DNA of 64,000 nucleotides from positions 180,607,041 through 180,671,040 of the forward strand of contig CM060846.1 of assembly GCA_030762175.1 (NCBI GenBank), read 5' to 3'. The position numbers and the translations under genes were made by a program. Of the stretch, positions 1 through 11,712 are shown piece after piece (position 1 is the first letter of the stretch; each line of letters starts with the position of its first letter). The notes beneath the pieces were generated by a model. That model had not been told where the DNA came from and did no database searches. It saw nothing but the letters and a program-made list of their open reading frames with translations. The stretch comes from Metallyticus violacea. Its lineage: Eukaryota > Arthropoda > Insecta > Mantodea > Metallyticidae.

Positions 1-27
1 AAAAGCAGTATATATACAGGTGTCATG

Positions 28-157
28 AGAAAGAACCTTTCTTCTTTAGTTACTCGGAATTCTTTTAAAACCATACATGAAAGGACAAGCGAGGTCCGGA
101 GGCTAGTTAAAAGATATATACAAATGGATCTATAAGAAAGAACCTTTCTTCTTTAGT
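28..157 (+). repeat. 23-bp direct repeat pair
   Basis: The same 23 bases (agaaagaacctttcttcttt plus agt) occur at 28-50 and 135-157. In both copies one frame reads EPFFFS. The repeat contains a short GAAAG/CTTTC inverted arm. Its origin is unknown; it may be an internal duplication of an older element cut by the window edge. Confidence 0.6.
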
Positions 158-379
158 GACAATACTCGTTTAGAAAAAGAAAACGCACTAGCTTTTGACA
201 TTTTAGGTCAAGTACCAGAAAATCGCTATGAAAAGTTAAATACATTGCAAGTAATCCCTTTTTTAATACATGTGAAACGACACACCTGGGCAGTAAGTTC
301 TGTTGTTGTAACTCTTCCTGCGCACGTCAGAATACGGCGCATACAAAAGATAGCTGCCTGGCTGCCCGGCTATTGTTAA
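107..379 (+). other. unrecognised open frame without start
   Basis: A stop-to-stop frame of about 90 codons runs from 107 to the TAA at 377-379 with no ATG. It includes the segment ALAFDILGQVPENRYEKLNT, which loosely resembles the spacing of hydrophobics in BESS-type tails of MADF proteins. The resemblance is too weak for a family call. It could be a decayed exon or chance. The second 23-bp repeat lies inside it. Confidence 0.15.
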
Positions 380-1800
380 ACACGGAGGTGCGAGCGTGTC
401 ATTGGGGAACTGGAAACCCAGTGGATGAAGGGCTAAGGTATGTTGGAATCTGTCTTAATTACGATATCGTTTTGCGTATTTTTGTGTGTGAACACCCCGT
501 GGTACATTTAAAGTATATGCTAATTTATGTATAATAAAAATGCCCCTTTGCAGTGATTAAAATTGAATGCTTGATCTAAACGTTTTAAATTTAGATTTTG
601 ATATATATTTGTACCCCTGTCTCTTCGCTCCTGCCCACTACCAGTATCATTAACCCTTCCCAGCATCACTCCCACCCCCCACCATACCCCCGCTCAACAA
701 ACGTAGAACCACACCCACAAACAACCCCACCTCTCTCCCCTTTTGATATCTTTTGCACATCAATTTAATCACCGGAAAAGGGACATATACTGCTCACATT
801 GCATTCCGTCTGTCCCCAATACTCAGTTTTTCAGATGGAAATAGCACCCTCCTGTATCGTGCAGCTTCTCAATCGTTTTCTGGAGTTTTACCGGAAAATC
901 TAAAATTGTTCAAAAATAATAAAGCAAGTAAAAACCATAGTATAATATGATTTTTGAACATATCTTCCTTTCTTACCCTTCTTTAACCAGAAAACTTTTT
1001 TGATGTTGAATAAATTGATATGTCCTCTTTCCACTTCGTTCCAATTGCGTTCTGATGTAGAACTGAGTGTATAAGAAAATAAATAAGCAAACAGGTCAAA
1101 TGTTTGCATTTTATTATGCAGGAATATTTATTAAACGTTCTTGATACCACTTATGTGAGATATATAAATTGAAAATTAATATTTTACAAATGCCCTTAAA
1201 ACTAACAAGTTCAAATATGAGCTGAAGGAAGAGAAATTAGTCCAAAATTGTTAAGTGTAAGCATGCAAATTGAAGCAATTTCTGATTCAGTAGCCATGGT
1301 AAGAGTTTAAGAGGGTTGGATCATAGTGGATTTAAATTATTTTGACGCTTACCTTTGCATTAATGAGGGAGCTAATGCTCAATACTTACCACTTTACAAT
1401 GGATGCACACCATTTTTTCAATGTTTAGTGTTGTTTACCTGCCCGTAGATCCCGGAAGAGATCTTGTATCTAACTGCTTGATAAACCATGTTGATGGAAA
1501 GCAACCGAAACAATAATGTGTTTGATCATGCACCCCGGAATAACCTAATTTTTTACTTTTTATTTCTGCGATTTTGGTTCCTTATTCCAAACTTTTTTTC
1601 TTGTAAGTCATTCAAGTATATTTCTTTTACATAGAAGAAAAATATCAGACGCTACTTATGTTTCTTGCATCCCCATAAAAGGTAAACATACTGCTGTCGG
1701 GCAATATACTCAGCTAAATAATCATCTCTGCCTTTTGTTTCTTTTCTTTATTTTCTATCTACACATTAGTAAATTTAAAGTCATGTTGGTGTAAGAAAAT
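380..1800. other. no gene seen; C-rich stretch inside
   Basis: AT-rich DNA with only short, unconvincing frames. The one compositional anomaly is a C-rich, G-poor stretch at about 601-745 that ends near a T-rich segment. Confidence 0.5.
654..692 (-). other. G-run cluster, possible G-quadruplex
   Basis: The minus strand carries five runs of three or more G (5, 6, 3, 3 and 3 bases) within about 40 bases. One loop of about 9 bases is longer than the usual 7-base rule, so the potential is borderline. Confidence 0.35.
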
Positions 1801-2031
1801 TATGATTGTAGGTGGAAGTATATTTCAAAACACCGAGCGGGCTAGCTCAAATGTTAACGCTTGGTTTTCGAATTCGGTAGATTACGGGTTAGAATTCCTG
1901 GGGACCGATCATCATGACCTTGGACTTTTTCGTGATTTCTCCTGTTCACTTAGGCGAATGCTGAAATGTGTATTCATTTTACAAAAATTTTGCTTTTTTC
2001 AATTTCAAAGTATTTCATGCCATTGGCTATG

Positions 2032-2583
2032 TTACATGATGGAACGTACCAGGACGAGGTGCGTTGTAGCAGTGTTGTGGTGGCTTGCACTTTGTAAAGG
2101 TTTCTGCCCCAGCAAGTGCAATTGAAGTGAACCTTCTGAGGAACTATATCTAAAAACCCTTGGACAAATTTTGTTGGCGTCGGGATGTTTTATGTGAAAA
2201 CATTTTAGGAAACCGTCTACATGGTCGCTGTAACCGGCCTCAAATCCTGAGAGCCCGGTATTATTCCACTCTCCCGTAGGTGCCCAATTGAAGGCATATG
2301 CACAAACGCCAGCTGTGAGTATAGCTAAGTACCGAAGTATCCAATTCAAGTCATTAGTGATCAATGAAAGGAGGTATAAATGAAATGATTTTATTTTATT
2401 TACATTTTGCAATATTTGCATTCGAATACGATAACTTGATATTCCTTGTGAAACCTGGTAGTGGTTCACAGAGTTAGTTGTAAGTAGCATATTCATTCTG
2501 ATATATTCTGATTTAAGGGATATCTTTTTGCTGTAAATAATTGCTTGAAAATTTGGGCGTCCACATAGATTCAACAATTCCAT
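2032..2583 (-). other. longest single frame (183 codons), unrecognised
   Basis: This is the longest ATG-initiated frame in the window. The predicted protein shows no motif I recognise, no signal peptide and no repeats. An overlapping 107-codon frame lies on the opposite strand. Composition is similar to the flanks and no splice or promoter signals were noted. It is most likely chance, or a remnant of an unrecognised element. Confidence 0.12.
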
Positions 2584-3063
2584 GTTCTCCCTTCCTTCGG
2601 GCTCTGCAGCTATTTAAAGGCCCCCGTGACTACTACATCCCCTTCCTGTCTCTATAAATTACTCCCGTTTTCCATATTTTCTGTGAATCTCATAACATTT
2701 TTTCGTATTCTGGAGATGTCATGGTGTCTGCTCTGTGATGCCATCTGGTACGTATTGTGGCAACTACATGATCCGTTTTTCGTGAAAATTGAAAACAAAG
2801 TTTATTGAGCTTGTATATGCTGAATTGGTTATATTTTTTCCAGCAATTCTTATAAATAACAACACTTTGAAGGCATGTAGCATCACCCCACAAGTACGGT
2901 TATATTGCATATAATGTGCTTTTAATTGCATAATTATTTGTCCAGTAGGTACTTCTACATAATGTGGAAAGTGTCAAAGTCATATTTGATTGTGCATGGT
3001 TTTTAATCCTGTAATTTATTTTTGAGAGAGAAAGGTATGTATTCAGTTAATATAAGATGGTAT
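2584..3063. other. no gene seen
   Basis: AT-rich sequence upstream of the Mutator-like pseudogene. A short stretch near 2606-2660 is pyrimidine-rich. No promoter could be assigned. Confidence 0.4.
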
Positions 3064-3150
3064 CATTTAAATGCAAGATTAAATGAAAGGAAGAATCTCT
3101 CACAGACAGTAAGAGGCACCTCGAAGAAGGGCAAGGATGATGAATCTCAG
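3064..3150 (+). other. candidate first coding exon of the Mutator-like gene
   Basis: An open basic stretch (RKNLSQTVRGTSKKGKDDE) ends at CAG, followed immediately by a GTGAGT donor at 3151-3156. The nearest acceptor is TTTAG ending at 3239. Translation resumes in frame at 3240 (NPPSPVKVQ), giving an 89-bp candidate intron. The left limit of the exon is not defined. Confidence 0.45.
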
Positions 3151-3707
3151 GTGAGTGTGCATAATGTGAACTCACGTAGTGATACATAAAAGTATTAATT
3201 TTGTTTTGGGTATTATATATAAATTTTTGTACGATTTAGAATCCACCAAGTCCTGTAAAGGTTCAGATCCATGTATCCAAACCAACACTCAGTAGGAGAC
3301 CATTAATTCATATTGCAACATTTAGGTTATAGCCTACTGCAAAGAAAGTATTGCATCTCTGATAAAAAACGATGTTTTTCATGGCATTCTATATTTTGAT
3401 ATTTTTAATTACGTGCAATAATTCATTCCATACACCATATTACTGGAATAAATCCCCAATCAGTGCAAGAATAATGGAAAATTACTTACACTTTTACCAG
3501 CAATTTAATATTCCAACAATATGTTATAGTTTACTGCAAAGAAAGTACTGCATCTATCATAAAAATGTTTATTTCATGACAATCTTTATTTTGAAATATT
3601 ATTACATACTTACATATACATACAGACATACGTACATTCCATACACAATATAACTAGAATAAAGTCAAAATTACTACAAGTTTAATGTGAAACTACCTAC
3701 ATTTTAG

Positions 3708-3774
3708 GAAACTATATTAGATGTCTGCAGTGCAGTGGAGAAATGTGGCCTGGAAAATGAATTGGAATCTACAG
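3708..3774 (+). other. candidate internal exon of the Mutator-like gene
   Basis: Bounded by a pyrimidine-preceded TTTTAG acceptor (ending 3707) and a GTATGT donor (3775-3780). It encodes ETILDVCSAVEKCGLENE. Its end phase fits an acceptor CCAAAG ending at 3850, after which the frame continues with CQKRSEKKQEEH before a stop. Confidence 0.45.
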
Positions 3775-5476
3775 GTATGTTTTAAGTAATAATATTAGGA
3801 TCAAACACTGAAAATATTCTTATTACAAAACATATTACACACTGCCAAAGAATGCCAGAAGAGATCTGAAAAGAAACAGGAGGAACATTTACCCCCAAAG
3901 CTAGATACTAGATGAACATAATACGGTTTTCAAAAATTTGAAATGTCCGGATTGTAATTCTGCCACCCTGAATGTTAAGGCAAAAGAAAAACATGGGTTT
4001 ATAAAAAAGTGCGTATTGTTTGCTGTTCAGATGGCGAATATTTTGGACAGACATATACCAATCCTCGAGCCAAGTTCAGCAGAAGACTGAAGGGCCACCC
4101 TTTGATGTTAATAGAAGTGTTGAAGCCTTCTTAAGCATTGGTGTTGGTCACAGGCTTATGCAGAAGATTTTCATATATATGTCAATTCATTGCATGGATT
4201 CAAGGACCTTAACAAAACACGTGAATTATCTAGCATCAAATGCCATCATTTTAAAAGTAAAGCTGCTCAGTGAGTCTAGAATGGTGGTTCGCAAAGCACA
4301 TGAAGCAGTGAATCTATTGCCTATGGATGTAGATGTATTTGACATAGATGTGTCTTATGATGCCACCTGGCATAGGCTAAGCCACACTTCATTCTTTGGC
4401 ATATATCTGGTGGTGGATATTATAACAGAATTCGTCATAGATTATGGGTTCTGTTAAATTTTGTCATTATTCCGTATCCCTGGACTATAAAATGGATCCT
4501 GCTACATCAAAATATATAATTCCGGCCGAAGACCACAGTAAAAGTTGTGAGTGCTGTACAAATTATGATGGTGCTTCAGGATCCAAGGAGGTTCGTGGAG
4601 CTGACGATATATGGAGGCGGTCAGTACAGAAGTGTGGAATGAGATACACAACTGTATTATCTGATGGACACACACAAGGACTCATTTGCATCTAAATGTA
4701 GTGGCGGTATATGATACTGAAGTGAAATAGTGAAGGAAGAGTGAATGAATCATGGATGAAACGGGATGACTACAGCTTTCCTCAAGCTAAAGAAAGACAT
4801 TACTGACACTAGATTGGGTAGTCGTGACCATGGTAAGCTGAAGTTAGAAACTATGAAAAGACTAACCAGCTACTACAGACTGACAGTCCAAAAGCCTCTA
4901 CCAGATATATCTTCAATCAAAATGCCACACTTTACCATTATAGTGAACAGACGAGAAGCCAGAACATCAAATGCTCCACAGGGATGGATTCTTGCTGCTT
5001 CTTTAGCAGGAGCATAGCTCTCTGTAAGACTACGCAGAGCTATTGTAAGATGTCTGTTCAGTTTGACGATTTTATGGTTAAGAGAATTCTCCCCATATAC
5101 CAGAGACTAGCTTGCACTGAACTAACGGCACGCTGTGCTCGAGGAGAGAGACAAAGATTAAATGAATGTGTTCTCTATCTCATTTGGAAAATCTATCCCA
5201 AAGAAAATTATATTTCTAAGAAACAGTTAAAAATTGGGGCAATAAATGATGTTTCTGCTTTTAATACGTACTGTTCAGCCTCTCAGGAGCTTAGATCTGT
5301 TTAAAGGGGTTTAAAGGGGTAGGGAATATTCAGCAGTTACTTCAAAGATCAGTAGGGCTCGGGAAAGGTCTCGACTCTATGAGAACAAGAGGTCAGCTGC
5401 TCCAAACAAAAAAGGACCAGAAGGTGACAAATGTAGTACAACACAGGAACACAAGGGGAAGTACAGACACACATAA

Positions 5477-5895
5477 CTTTCACTGTTTCCCAGCATAATT
5501 TTTATAAAACAGCCTTCTTCTCATAACTTCAATTTCACAAATTCAAAATATTATAAGCGCAATCAGGTTTTATTTAAATTCAGTTAAAAGTTTCCAAAAA
5601 GTACAGCAGTGTCCATTATAATATTCTAGCGCACAAAATACATGCTAACACAAATAATAATTTCAAAAAATATATTTTCTATGAATAAATTTTTAATTTC
5701 GGTATACTTATTATTTACCAGCAGTGCACTCACAGTAAAATTTTCAGAAAAATCCATATATAATGGAACTTTTGGAAATTCACTCCCAGGGTCTCTCAAA
5801 TTCCACTGCGTATTTTATGTAAGGAGTAGCAGGAGCGAATCATAATAAGATGGTTAATATAGAATGTATCTTTCAGCATTTTATTTCTCCAAATT
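5477..5895. other. no gene seen
   Basis: AT-rich 3' flank of the Mutator-like pseudogene. I saw no terminal inverted repeat that would mark its element boundary. Confidence 0.4.
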
Positions 5896-5896
5896 A

Positions 5897-5941
<45 letters not shown>
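5896..5941. repeat. (CT)n(CA)n compound microsatellite
   Basis: About 13 CT units run directly into about 9 CA units. Confidence 0.95.
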
Positions 5942-5942
<1 letters not shown>

Positions 5943-6031
5943 TATTATCAAGCCATATGTGTTTAACACGTATCATTGCATTGACAATTTTATGGTCTTG
6001 CAGCACCATGTCTTAACTAAAAGGGTTTAAA

Positions 6032-6262
6032 ATGGGGGCTTGTCACCCCCCCCCCACCGTTAATGTCAGACAAGTTTTAACTTTGGGAATGTCTGGAAGA
6101 AAATCTCCAGTATTGGGGCCATGTAAAGATAAATCTGTAGTACGGAAGAAGCAGAAAAAAAAACAATTTTCAACATCTAATAGTGAAGAAATCAGTTTAA
6201 TTTTCAGAATAGTAAGTCAAAATGTACATATCGCATATAAGATAATTTTTAATTTTGAATAA
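6032..6262 (+). other. unrecognised 76-codon frame after a C run
   Basis: The frame starts just before a run of ten C (6046-6055) and has a lysine-rich middle (VVRKKQKKKQF). A GCAG acceptor-like site ends at 6003 and a GTAAGT donor-like site lies near 6211, so a decayed exon is possible. No family was recognised. Confidence 0.15.
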
Positions 6263-7454
6263 ACACAAATTATGGCAGAACAGCAAATAACATTAACAGC
6301 CCATTTGTGCAAGTATATGTCAGAAATACATTATTTGAAACGATTATAAAGCACTTAAGGTATTGCAATTGAACCGTTGAATGCCCAAATTTTAAACAAT
6401 GAGTGTTTAATTGTTTGCAACATTACAACAAAACGATGAATGCCATTATTGGCTAACCAATCTTAAAATGGAAGCATATCCAAAAAAGTTATGATATAAT
6501 AAAAATGAAATATTTTAATGCTATGCGTGACTACTGTGATTCTAATACCTTTGCTTAGAAATGCACGTTTCTTGCAGAGCAAATTTATAACAAATGAACC
6601 TTAAGCGAATTTATTAATACATTAAAGTTTTACAATGACATTTTTAAACATACATTTTGCCGGGGTCACTGAGTGTACGTTACAAAGTAAATCCCTGACC
6701 TAACGATTTAAGACTGAAGAGCCATAAAGTATGCATCTCACCTATACCGGTGACTCCTTCCTATATATCCGAGGAAGAGAAGCGAAGTAAAGTCGCCACC
6801 GAACATGGGTACAACCGCTAACATACGATTTGCTTGAGCAAATGATCAACTACCCTGCTCATCACCATTTTTAGTGCACAAAGGAAAATGTTAACAAAAT
6901 TTTAAGATTATTTTGCTAAGCGCTCTAAATTTTTATATCATTAATACAATATTAGTAGAGTAGCTTATGTTGAACAACAAGTCTGTTACAAAAGGTAATT
7001 TACATGAAAAGGAAATAAATTGTTTTTATTAACCTGAAAGATTGTACAAAGAAATAGAATTGGGTTGAACTGGGTTTTTAGGAACAGAAGAGGATTTTTA
7101 TTTATTTGACCGTACGCTAGGGCTTATCATTTCTGTCTATAATGGAGGAATCCCTGAGAGGAAGGGATGAGTTGAGACGGACACCGAAAGGCCAAGATCA
7201 AGGGGCGGTGAGTCACAGATATTGACTGGTATAGAGCACCCTGATGCCGGAGTAGCCTCCCTCTAAGGAGTTTGACCCCTACAGAAGCATCGCTTTTACA
7301 CCATAAGCTGGACAGAAATTTTTCCAAAGAATAAGTCACCGCCACACTACACGGAGCACAGCCCATCTTGCCTGGCACTTTCTAACCTGCAACAGAGCCA
7401 ATGTAATGTATGAGGCCAAATAGAAGAGCGGAAATTTCATGGGGAAAAATAATT
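6263..7454. other. no gene seen; GC-richer segment 7100-7390
   Basis: AT-rich DNA, except 7100-7390, which is distinctly richer in G and C and holds an 83-codon minus-strand frame without recognisable motifs. The GC-rich piece may be an unrecognised repeat. Confidence 0.35.
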
Positions 7455-7612
7455 CCAGCATTCATGGAAACAACCAGGAGAAACGACGAAAATATCCAGT
7501 TTAGGACGGCTGGATCCAGAGAATTTTAAACAGTGATCTCGTGAATGCGAGTTCCAAGCGTTCTCGCTTGAGACACCCAGTTCGACAATTGGTTCTTCAA
7601 GTTTTTCATTAT
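7455..7612 (-). mobile_element. tRNA-derived SINE, family E, copy 1 (partial)
   Basis: Read on the minus strand, a decayed tRNA-like head (AAGCGAGAACGCTTGGAACT, then CGCATTC) is followed by a body containing TTTCTCCTGGTTGTTTCC. The head resembles that of copy 2 at 13625-13858. The B box is mostly lost and no target-site duplication was found. Confidence 0.45.
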
Positions 7613-8013
7613 TCAAAGTCTAAGTACTCTTCATCTTTTCAGGAGCCCGGGAAAACATAATGTCTCAAAATAATCCGGACACAAATTATGCAGAACTCTG
7701 AATTATCAATATGAGAAAGGAATTTTATTTTCTGTCATTAATGAACACAAGTTCAACCCCACTTCTTAAATGTTGCAAAATTTTTTGGCATAAAGGAGTT
7801 CATGGAACACAAGAGTATCCATTGCTTTGTGCCCATCAGTAGCAAAAGTTCTATCAAGACGTATCGTAGAGTTCAGATATTATATATTAGAGACCCTCAC
7901 AGAAGTGCAATCCGCGGCGGACGCATAACATTTACTGTCAAAATCAGCCTTTCCAATACTGCCTTGTTACAATGAGTGGGAAGGGAATCGTTCCGCTTAG
8001 TTTCCCGGGAGTT

Positions 8014-8015
<2 letters not shown>

Positions 8016-8088
<73 letters not shown>
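8016..8088. repeat. (CT)n microsatellite
   Basis: About 36 CT units with one CG interruption at 8057-8058. It generates an artefactual Arg-Glu repeat frame on the minus strand. Confidence 0.97.
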
Positions 8089-8089
<1 letters not shown>

Positions 8090-8440
8090 GCATATCCAGG
8101 GTAATAATTGACGCCCCGCCATAAACGTCGATAGTACATAAAATAACATATATCTACTTATGTGTAATAATAGTTAAAATCGAATGGGTGCATTTTTATC
8201 ACATTTTAAAAATAGAATGTGATTTCTTTAACAATAATGTATGCAAGTGCCACAAAGGTTTATTATTCTTAAGCTAGTCTGCTCTCTTTCTAAAAACACT
8301 TAATATAAAACAAGTATATGTTTCACGAGCGCTGATTGAAAATGCCTTTCATTTCCCCGTATCATCGAAAGTTTTTGCAATAAAACACAATTTCTCACTT
8401 CTGTAAATGTTTTGCAGAGAAAATCAGTTCTGCAGAGAGG

Positions 8441-8776
8441 GTGGTTCGAATATATAGTTTGAATTGCACAGAGAAGCATTTGGACAAGGAAGCCCAAGGA
8501 AGGCCTTCAATATCCTATCGACCTCCGGGAGTAAGGGTGTATTCAGAGATACGAAGGGTGGCCAGGTTTATGTGGCTGAAGGTATGGATAAAATTGATGT
8601 TCCAAATCTCCCCGGTTCTTTGGCATGGCTGCGTCACATCAGACACTGGGGCAGTGTTTTCAGTGCACAAATTCCTTTATCAAAACGGGCAAATAAACGC
8701 TCAAAGAAGTGAGCTAGTCATGTCGGGGTTAAGAGGGCTGGCTATCAGAAGAATTCTGTGCATACAGAAACCATAA
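8441..8776 (+). other. two overlapping unrecognised frames
   Basis: A 111-codon frame (8441-8776) and an 82-codon frame (8464-8712) overlap out of register. The second has coding-like composition (GGQVYVAEGMDKIDVPNLPG, then a basic end KRANKRSKK) and ends at a clean TGA. I recognise neither. This could be a retroposed fragment of a host gene or part of an old element upstream of LINE 1. Confidence 0.2.
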
Positions 8777-9045
8777 TGTTTAACGCCAATGCAGAACATA
8801 TGCAAACATTAGAACTATAATCATAAAGGAAACCATATGACAAAAATGGCAATTATTAATTCGGAAATGCACGTTGTGTAAATAACGCAATTAAGTGACA
8901 CTCATACAAATTGCATAGAAATAGCACTTAGAGGAAAACTTGCATTTTAGTAAATGAGTATTTTCAATTTAGTGAACGCATAGAACCATAAATAATTAAA
9001 ATAAATTACATGAAAAATAGTTATAAACATTATACAGTAATATGC

Positions 9046-10845
9046 ATGGCAGATAATGCACATTCCCATTGGTTGAACATCAACTATAAGGACAAAATTG
9101 GAGAACTACTGGACGAGGTAATAGCTGAGTTGCAGTTAAATATAGAAAACAAACCATGTAACCCACCCACTTACAATAATGGAGCAGGAGCTACATCCAA
9201 CATAGATATCACATTGACAAATAAAAGAGCAAACAAGGGGTAGATCAATCAATAACGTTAAGTGATCACAATGTAGTTTATTTCGACTTGCAAATTAACA
9301 CAGACCTAGAACAAAGATGGATTGATAATAAAACAGCCCGACAATCTAAAGAAATCAAATTGAGATAAACTAAAAATGGAATTTAAATTGGCTATGATGG
9401 CTCAACTGCAAAATGACATTAACAATAAGGCATTAAAACTAAATAATGCCATCGAAAAAGCCATGAAGTATATTATACCCTGAACTAAAAACAATAATAC
9501 TTTAGTAGCATTTTTGAACAATATTCAATTAAAATTAAAAAGATTATGTACTTATACTAAAACAATTTATCAGAAATCTATTATTGATTCAGAAAAAGAA
9601 AGTAATTTAAAAAATATAGAGAAATTAGATAAATACAAGGTAAATATAAAAGTGTATGGTAAAGTTCTATGGAAAATATTTGCGGATTTCCACCCTTTCC
9701 AACAATATAAGGGGTACACCTAATAAACTAATAATGGGGACAGTAAAAGACTCAGAAGTAATATCTACTCTGGATAAAGGAAATGATAAAATGACTATAA
9801 ATTGGATAGGTTCTACCAATTTTCAGCTTCAAACACTACTAACTAGTGATAATTAAGAGAATGATGACCCAGAACACAGTAAATTAAAAAAGGAGCTCTT
9901 AAAGAAAATATATGCGAAGGTTTTATTTATTACTTCTCTAAATTTGGAACAAGTAAAAATATAAAGGAGTTAAAGGATAAAAATTCATCAGGACCGAACG
10001 AAATGAAGTCGGGTGTGTTACAACAGTTAGCAAGATCATATTACTCCATAACTCTGGCAACTGTTTAATAACTGTCTATGGCAGGGAAGAGTGTCTTAAT
10101 GCTGGAAGGAGGCGAATGAAATTTTAAACAAAGGAAATGATAATGAATGATCCCACACGGCCGAAATCCTATAGGCATATTGGCTTATTAAATGTTCGGG
10201 GCAAAATTCAACTGTTGCGTAAAAGAATTGATGAATGTAGATCAATGATTTGTATGAATATTAAGCGGTTTGAATTTATAAAAGGCAAGTAAACAGTGAA
10301 CGCTGTTAAACAGGCAATAGAGACTGCAAAAGCAACAAATAATGTATATACAATAGCTATATTTTTCGATTTTTTCCTTGGATGTTTGTAACCTATGGTG
10401 GCTGGCAATCTTTCATATTATAAGAAAAAAGAAATATTCTAAATGCATTCATATTTCATTAAAAGATTATTGCAAAAATAGAAAAGTATATGTTAAAGGT
10501 GCTAACCAGACGATTCTAAATGGTATCACCAAAGGATGTCTGCAAGAATCAATTTTAGAACAGATATTATGGGAGCATATTTTCTGAATCTCTAATTAGA
10601 GAAATTATGTGTTCATAGTGCAACACAGATTATAGAATATGCATATGATTATTAATAAAAATAGAGGGAAACAGTGGAAAGTAAATATAAGAGGTATCAG
10701 ATATAATAACTGATCATGTAAGCAAACACTGCATAAAATTAAATTAAATTAAAATGGTCATGTATGTTTTTGAAATGAAATTGAAATAGCAGCCCTATTA
10801 AAATTAACAATACTGCATTAAAAGACAAATTATTTATATATATAA
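9046..10845 (+). pseudogene. LINE 1, 5' part: endonuclease and reverse transcriptase remnants
   Basis: Non-LTR retrotransposon. The C-terminal part of an APE-type endonuclease is visible (ADNAHSHWLN, then SNIDITLTNK, then ITLSDHNVVYFDLQIN near 9260). A lysine-rich linker follows, then reverse transcriptase blocks: KDKNSSGPNEMKSGVL near 9976, a TVNAVKQAIETAKATNN block near 10293, TIAIFFDF near 10352, and GANQTILNGITKGC near 10500. The expected YADD block is reduced to a partial match near 10640. Stops and frame changes occur throughout, and the 5' half of the endonuclease is missing. The same element resumes after the mariner-like insertion at 11713. It looks like the I/Jockey-type group; the clade is an inference. 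Confidence 0.85.
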
Positions 10846-10847
10846 TA

Positions 10848-11710
10848 CAGTGGGTGCCAAAAGTGTATACAACCTCCAAGCAAAGATAAAACTGTATTAA
10901 CATAACAAAACTGAATTGATATATGCAGAAAATTATGAACACTAATCATCTTAGACTTTTACAGCTACAACAGTTGCTCAAAATGCCCACCATCGACATC
11001 GATACACTTCTGAGTACGTTGAACTATTGTATGAGCAACGCTTGCGAAAGTGTACTCAGCGATTGCAGCACGTACCGTTTCGGTTTCTTCCCAAAGTGCT
11101 GCCTGTGTAGCTAGTTTTCTACGGTGTACAACATCCTGAAGAGTTCCCCATAGGTAGAAGTGCAATGGAGTTAAATCCGTAGAACGCGGTGGAAACTCAA
11201 TGGGACCTCTTCGTTCTATCCAGTGCCTTGGATAGTGACTTGGATCCAATGCGCGGGGCTTGTTGCCGTACGAGGTTTCCCAGATCTGCCCTTGTGAACA
11301 TCGCATACGGTACCATGAGTCTCAAATTTGTGCAATTGTTACTCGCGTTGGCGGTTCTGTTCTTTGCACGTACCTGCATTGCCTTTGAACTTCAACATTC
11401 CCGGTTTTGTAATACCACTTCAAAATTGCTTTCCGCTGTTCAAACGATAATCTTGACTCCATCTTGTTGCAGCAACGCTAGTATAACGTAATGTGAGTAA
11501 CATTGTTTACATAACATCATACGGCAATCTTGATTTCATAAGTTCATTGTTGATTTACATGCCACATGGCAACGATATCATAATATTTGCGAGGCACATC
11601 TATTTACGGACCATCATTACTACACATTACTGTTGTTTTTCGGTCCAACTTTGAAATATATTAAATGGATATTTACTGTGAAAGTGTGTATACATTTTTG
11701 GCACACTAGG
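10848..11710 (-). mobile_element. mariner/IS630-like element 1, internally deleted
   Basis: 863 bp flanked by TA (10846-10847 and 11711-11712) with inverted ends sharing GTGCCAAAA and TGTATACA. The minus-strand transposase starts with a helix-turn-helix region (RLSFEQRKAILKWYYKT near 11460). It then jumps to the C-terminal motif block (RSTDLTPLHFYLWG near 11170) and ends with GGHFEQLL near 10968. The central region holding the first two catalytic acidic residues is absent, and a stop interrupts the N-terminal part. It is therefore a non-autonomous deletion derivative, inserted in LINE 1. Confidence 0.85.
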
Positions 11711-11712
11711 TA

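Larger units (their letters stand above)
3064..5476 (+). pseudogene. Mutator-like transposase-domain gene, decayed, with introns
   Basis: Remains of a protein with the arthropod Mutator-like transposase domain. An N-terminal zinc-ribbon-like segment (KCPDCNSATLNVK, near 3942) is followed by a conserved helical block (FLSIGVGHRLMQK). Next come the presumed first catalytic Asp (DVSYDATWH, near 4350), a Cys pair with GASGSKE, and a presumed second Asp (RYTTVLSDGH, near 4640). After these come LKLKKDITDTRLGS, then CFFSRSIAL, then the presumed Glu block (LNECVLYLIW, near 5158). A basic tail (RARERSRLYENKRSAA) ends at the TAA at 5474-5476. The blocks are in family order but split over at least five frame changes, so no functional protein can be made. 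Upstream segments are bounded by good splice signals (separate entries). Family membership rests on motif order recalled from related proteins. The catalytic roles are inferred. Confidence 0.82.

Noticed and set aside
107..379. MADF-BESS protein tail
   Set aside because: Only the hydrophobic spacing is vaguely similar; no MADF domain and no clear BESS residues are present.
7897..8139. Frame with a long Arg-Glu repeat
   Set aside because: It is the translation of the (CT)n microsatellite.
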